A DNA stretch of 43,617 nt. Source: Terriglobia bacterium (lineage in GTDB: Bacteria > Acidobacteriota > Terriglobia > Bryobacterales > Bryobacteraceae). The notes under the pieces are model-generated. The model saw nothing but the letters and a program-made list of their open reading frames with translations, was not told where the DNA came from and did no database searches. The translations under genes were made by a program, and so were the position numbers. The DNA lies in NCBI GenBank assembly GCA_020073615.1, contig JAIQEX010000046.1:1-43617 (forward strand), written 5' to 3'. This document shows positions 41,843-43,617 of this stretch, one piece after another. Within the stretch, counting starts at the first letter, position 1; each line of letters begins with the position of its first letter.

Positions 41843-41949
41843 ATGCTAAATTCGCCGGGGGCGTACGACATGGACGGGGCAATTCACTCTGTTTCTTTTT
41901 TGGGGTCCTGCTTCTGAGTGTTGAAAGATACTCAGAAAGAGGAGCCCTC

Positions 41950-42358
41950 ATGCCAGATTCTTTGCCGGCTTTGGAAATCCAGCGCTCTCAGATCCTGCGC
42001 CAGATCGGCGACCTTGGCAATTTGCGCCCAGGCTCGATTTGCGCCGTCCCGCGCCGCTGCGGGAAGCCCACTTGCCCTTGCGCTAAACCCAACGATTCGG
42101 GCCACGCCCCCCCAACTTCGCCTGACCCGTACCGTCAAGGGGAAGACCGTGGCCGAGTCCTTTGCTACCCCGGCCGCTTTCCATAAAGCCCAGGCTGAGG
42201 TCCACGAGGATCAGCGTCTGCAGAAGTTGTGCGCCGATCTGGTGGACATTAATGAAATGATCTGCCGCCTCAGGCCTGTCCAGAAGCAGCCTGAGAAGTG
42301 GAGTGCAGAGGAAAAAAAACGGCTACTGCGGTCCATCAAGAGGTCACGCGCGAAATAG
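41950..42358 (+). pseudogene. DUF6788-like first frame of the IS, split by a C-run frameshift
   Basis: ATG 41950 gives MPDSLPALEIQRSQILRQI and a CGKPTCPC segment, then hits a run of seven C (42107-42113). The matching continuation, LRLTRTVKGKTVAESFAT and KKRLLRSIKRSRAK, lies in the next frame and stops at 42358. One C too many shifts the frame; with six the family order (DSGH, then QLRLTRT) is restored. It is either an inactivating insertion, an assembly error at a homopolymer or a +1 programmed shift. Intact members have about 130-140 residues, as here when joined. They precede the transposase in this IS group. Confidence 0.75.
42312..42319 (+). other. A8 run, candidate -1 frameshift site between IS frames
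   Basis: Eight consecutive A lie 37 bases before the first-frame stop. A -1 slip here moves the reading from the DUF6788-like frame directly into the transposase frame, which is open from this point. This is the classic arrangement for making a fused OrfAB transposase. No stimulatory hairpin was worked out. Confidence 0.5.
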
Positions 42359-43617
42359 ATTTACTGTTGCCCCGCATCTTCGCCGAACGGCGGAAGACTG
42401 GTGACTTGGACGTCGAAGCCGTGGAGTTGGCCTTGCGTACCGCCCTCCATGCCGCCGGGGCAGCGGGCTTGACCGAACTCCTCCACGAGTCCGGACCAGT
42501 CCCAACCAGTGTGCCCTGCTCTTGCGGAGGCAAGGCCCGCTACAAGGACTTGCGGCTGAAACCAATCCTCACCGTACTCGGTCCCGCTAAAATGCTCCGC
42601 GCTTACTACTGGTGCCGCCGCTGTCGGCAAGGGCAGTTCCCCAACGACGCTGCCCGCGACATCCCGGACACGGAGTTCTCTCCCGGGGTCCGCCGCATGA
42701 TGGCACTGGTTGGCAGGGAGTGTTCCTCGTTCGATCACGGACGCCAACAGATGGAACTGTTGGCCGATCTGGAAGTCACCGCCAAGGCCGTAGAACGGGT
42801 CACGGAAACGATCGGCGCAGACATCGTCGGTCGCCAACAGCAGAGCATTCAGCAAGCCCGGCAACTGACGTTGCCTGTCGCTATGGGTCAACCCATCCCC
42901 AAGATGTATGTGCAAATGGATGGCACCGGTGTACCCATGGTGGCGAAAGAGACCGAGGGACGGAGCGGAAAAGGAGAAGACGGGCGAGCACACACTCGCG
43001 AGGCTAAGCTTGGCTGTGTGTTCACGCAAACCACGACCGATGAGGAGGGTCGGCCTATGCGCGATGAACACTCGACCACCTACACCGGAGCCATCGAGAC
43101 CGCCGCCGAGTTCTCCCGCCGCATCTACGCCGAGGCACACCAGCGTGGCTGGAGTCAGGCTCAAATCAAAGTCGTTAGGGGCGATGGCGCCGACTGGATC
43201 TGGAACATCTGCCACGAACCGTTCCCTGGCTCCATCGAAATCGTAGACCTCTACCATGCCCGACAGCATCTCTGGGATCTCGGCAGTAAACTCCACCCCA
43301 ACGACGAGACTGCAAAACGACGCTGGGTCATGGCGCGCCAACATCTGTTGGACGACGGCAAGATCGAAAAACTCGTAGCCAAACTGCGATCCCTCTCGCC
43401 CGACAATCCCGAGTTGGCGACAGCGGTTCGAACTGAGGCGAACTACTTCGAACGTAATGCTGAACGCATGCGCTATCCTGAGTTCCGCCGCAAGGGCCTC
43501 TTCGTAGGCTCCGGCGTCATTGAGGCCGGCTGCAAGACCGTGATCGGTTCCCGCCTCAAGCGATCAGGCATGTTCTGGACTGTCCGCGGCGCCAACGCTC
43601 TCATTGCCCTTCGATGC
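42320..43617 (+). CDS. ISKra4-family-like transposase (3' end outside window)
   Basis: The frame is open from the A8 run to the window edge, at least 430 codons. After LLLPRIFAERRKTGDL it has a zinc-binding CSCGGKARYK ... WCRRCRQG set, a helix rich region, then the catalytic-type acidic residues: MYVQMDGTGVPMV, KVVRGDGADWIW, DLYHARQHLWDL and the VGSGVIEAGCKTVIGSRL segment with its glutamate. The order matches the ISKra4 family DDE enzymes. No independent start with a ribosome site is seen after the first frame; a fused product by frameshift is the better model. A long antisense frame at 42361-43344 is a shadow. Confidence 0.85.

Larger units (their letters stand above)
41857..43617 (+). mobile_element. 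ISKra4-family-like insertion sequence (right end outside window)
   Basis: It holds a DUF6788-like first frame and an ISKra4-family transposase in overlapping frames. The left end is probably the GGGGGCGTACGAC tract at 41857, which is followed by 90 bases before the first start codon; it cannot be proved without the right end. It is inserted upstream of the ribosomal-protein operon promoter. Confidence 0.75.

Noticed and set aside
42361-43344. 327-codon minus-strand frame in the IS
   Set aside because: The plus strand is a clear ISKra4-type transposase over the same bases.

Overview
The window reads as chromosomal DNA of a soil-type Acidobacteriota, most likely the Solibacter/Bryobacter side of the phylum. 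The DNA is GC-rich. It carries five large MacB/FtsX-type permeases with no ABC ATPase beside them (the acidobacterial duplicated orphan permease, ADOP, pattern), one ADOP-linked PadR regulator, a PEP-CTERM protein, secreted glycosidases and several small toxin-antitoxin modules. Species assignment is inference; no rRNA is present.

Layout. 1-2.0 kb, minus: a START/SRPBCC protein (cut by the window edge) and a GAF/AAA+ sigma-54-type activator whose GAFTGA loop is altered. 2.0-4.3 kb, plus: a phosphorylation-dead receiver, an OsmC protein and a PEP-CTERM protein. 4.2-6.0 kb, minus: an overlapping SDR and zinc alcohol dehydrogenase pair. 6.0-10.3 kb, plus: a membrane protein, homoserine dehydrogenase, an exported methyltransferase and a DsbA-like oxidoreductase. 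10.3-11.3 kb, minus: two uncharacterised genes and tRNA-Leu(CAG). 11.4-16.4 kb, minus: two tandem paralogous permeases. 16.5-18.9 kb: a worn accessory strip with VapBC-like genes, a broken HigA-like gene, a NadS-like antitoxin beside a frameshifted toxin, and a TauE/SafE fragment.

18.9-29.5 kb, plus: PadR plus a full ADOP permease, a secreted GH13 alpha-glucosidase, a sugar-binding lipoprotein and two more permeases, one of which has lost a membrane helix. 29.5-32.2 kb, minus: a LytS-type kinase and a LytTR regulator followed by a membrane-anchored iodothyronine-deiodinase-like protein. Its active site is interrupted by an in-frame TGA followed by a hairpin resembling a bacterial SECIS, so I read it as a selenoprotein. 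This is the most interesting item in the window. 32.2-35.5 kb, minus: a DinB/DUF4350-like fusion, fumarylacetoacetase and an overlapping partner. 35.6-39.3 kb: an antitoxin with a decapitated toxin, a GH78 alpha-L-rhamnosidase and a nucleotidyltransferase pair. 39.3-41.8 kb, minus: the housekeeping rplU-rpmA-obg operon with a beta-barrel-like gene attached. From 41.86 kb to the end: an ISKra4-like insertion sequence, cut by the window edge.

How the parts connect. The clearest functional units are hom plus the methyltransferase, the kinase/regulator/deiodinase run, the fumarylacetoacetase pair, the PadR-permease pair and rplU-rpmA-obg. Several genes have a -10-like hexamer only 7-9 bases before the start codon, suggesting leaderless transcripts. 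Most broken genes lie in toxin-antitoxin modules, as expected of accessory DNA under decay.
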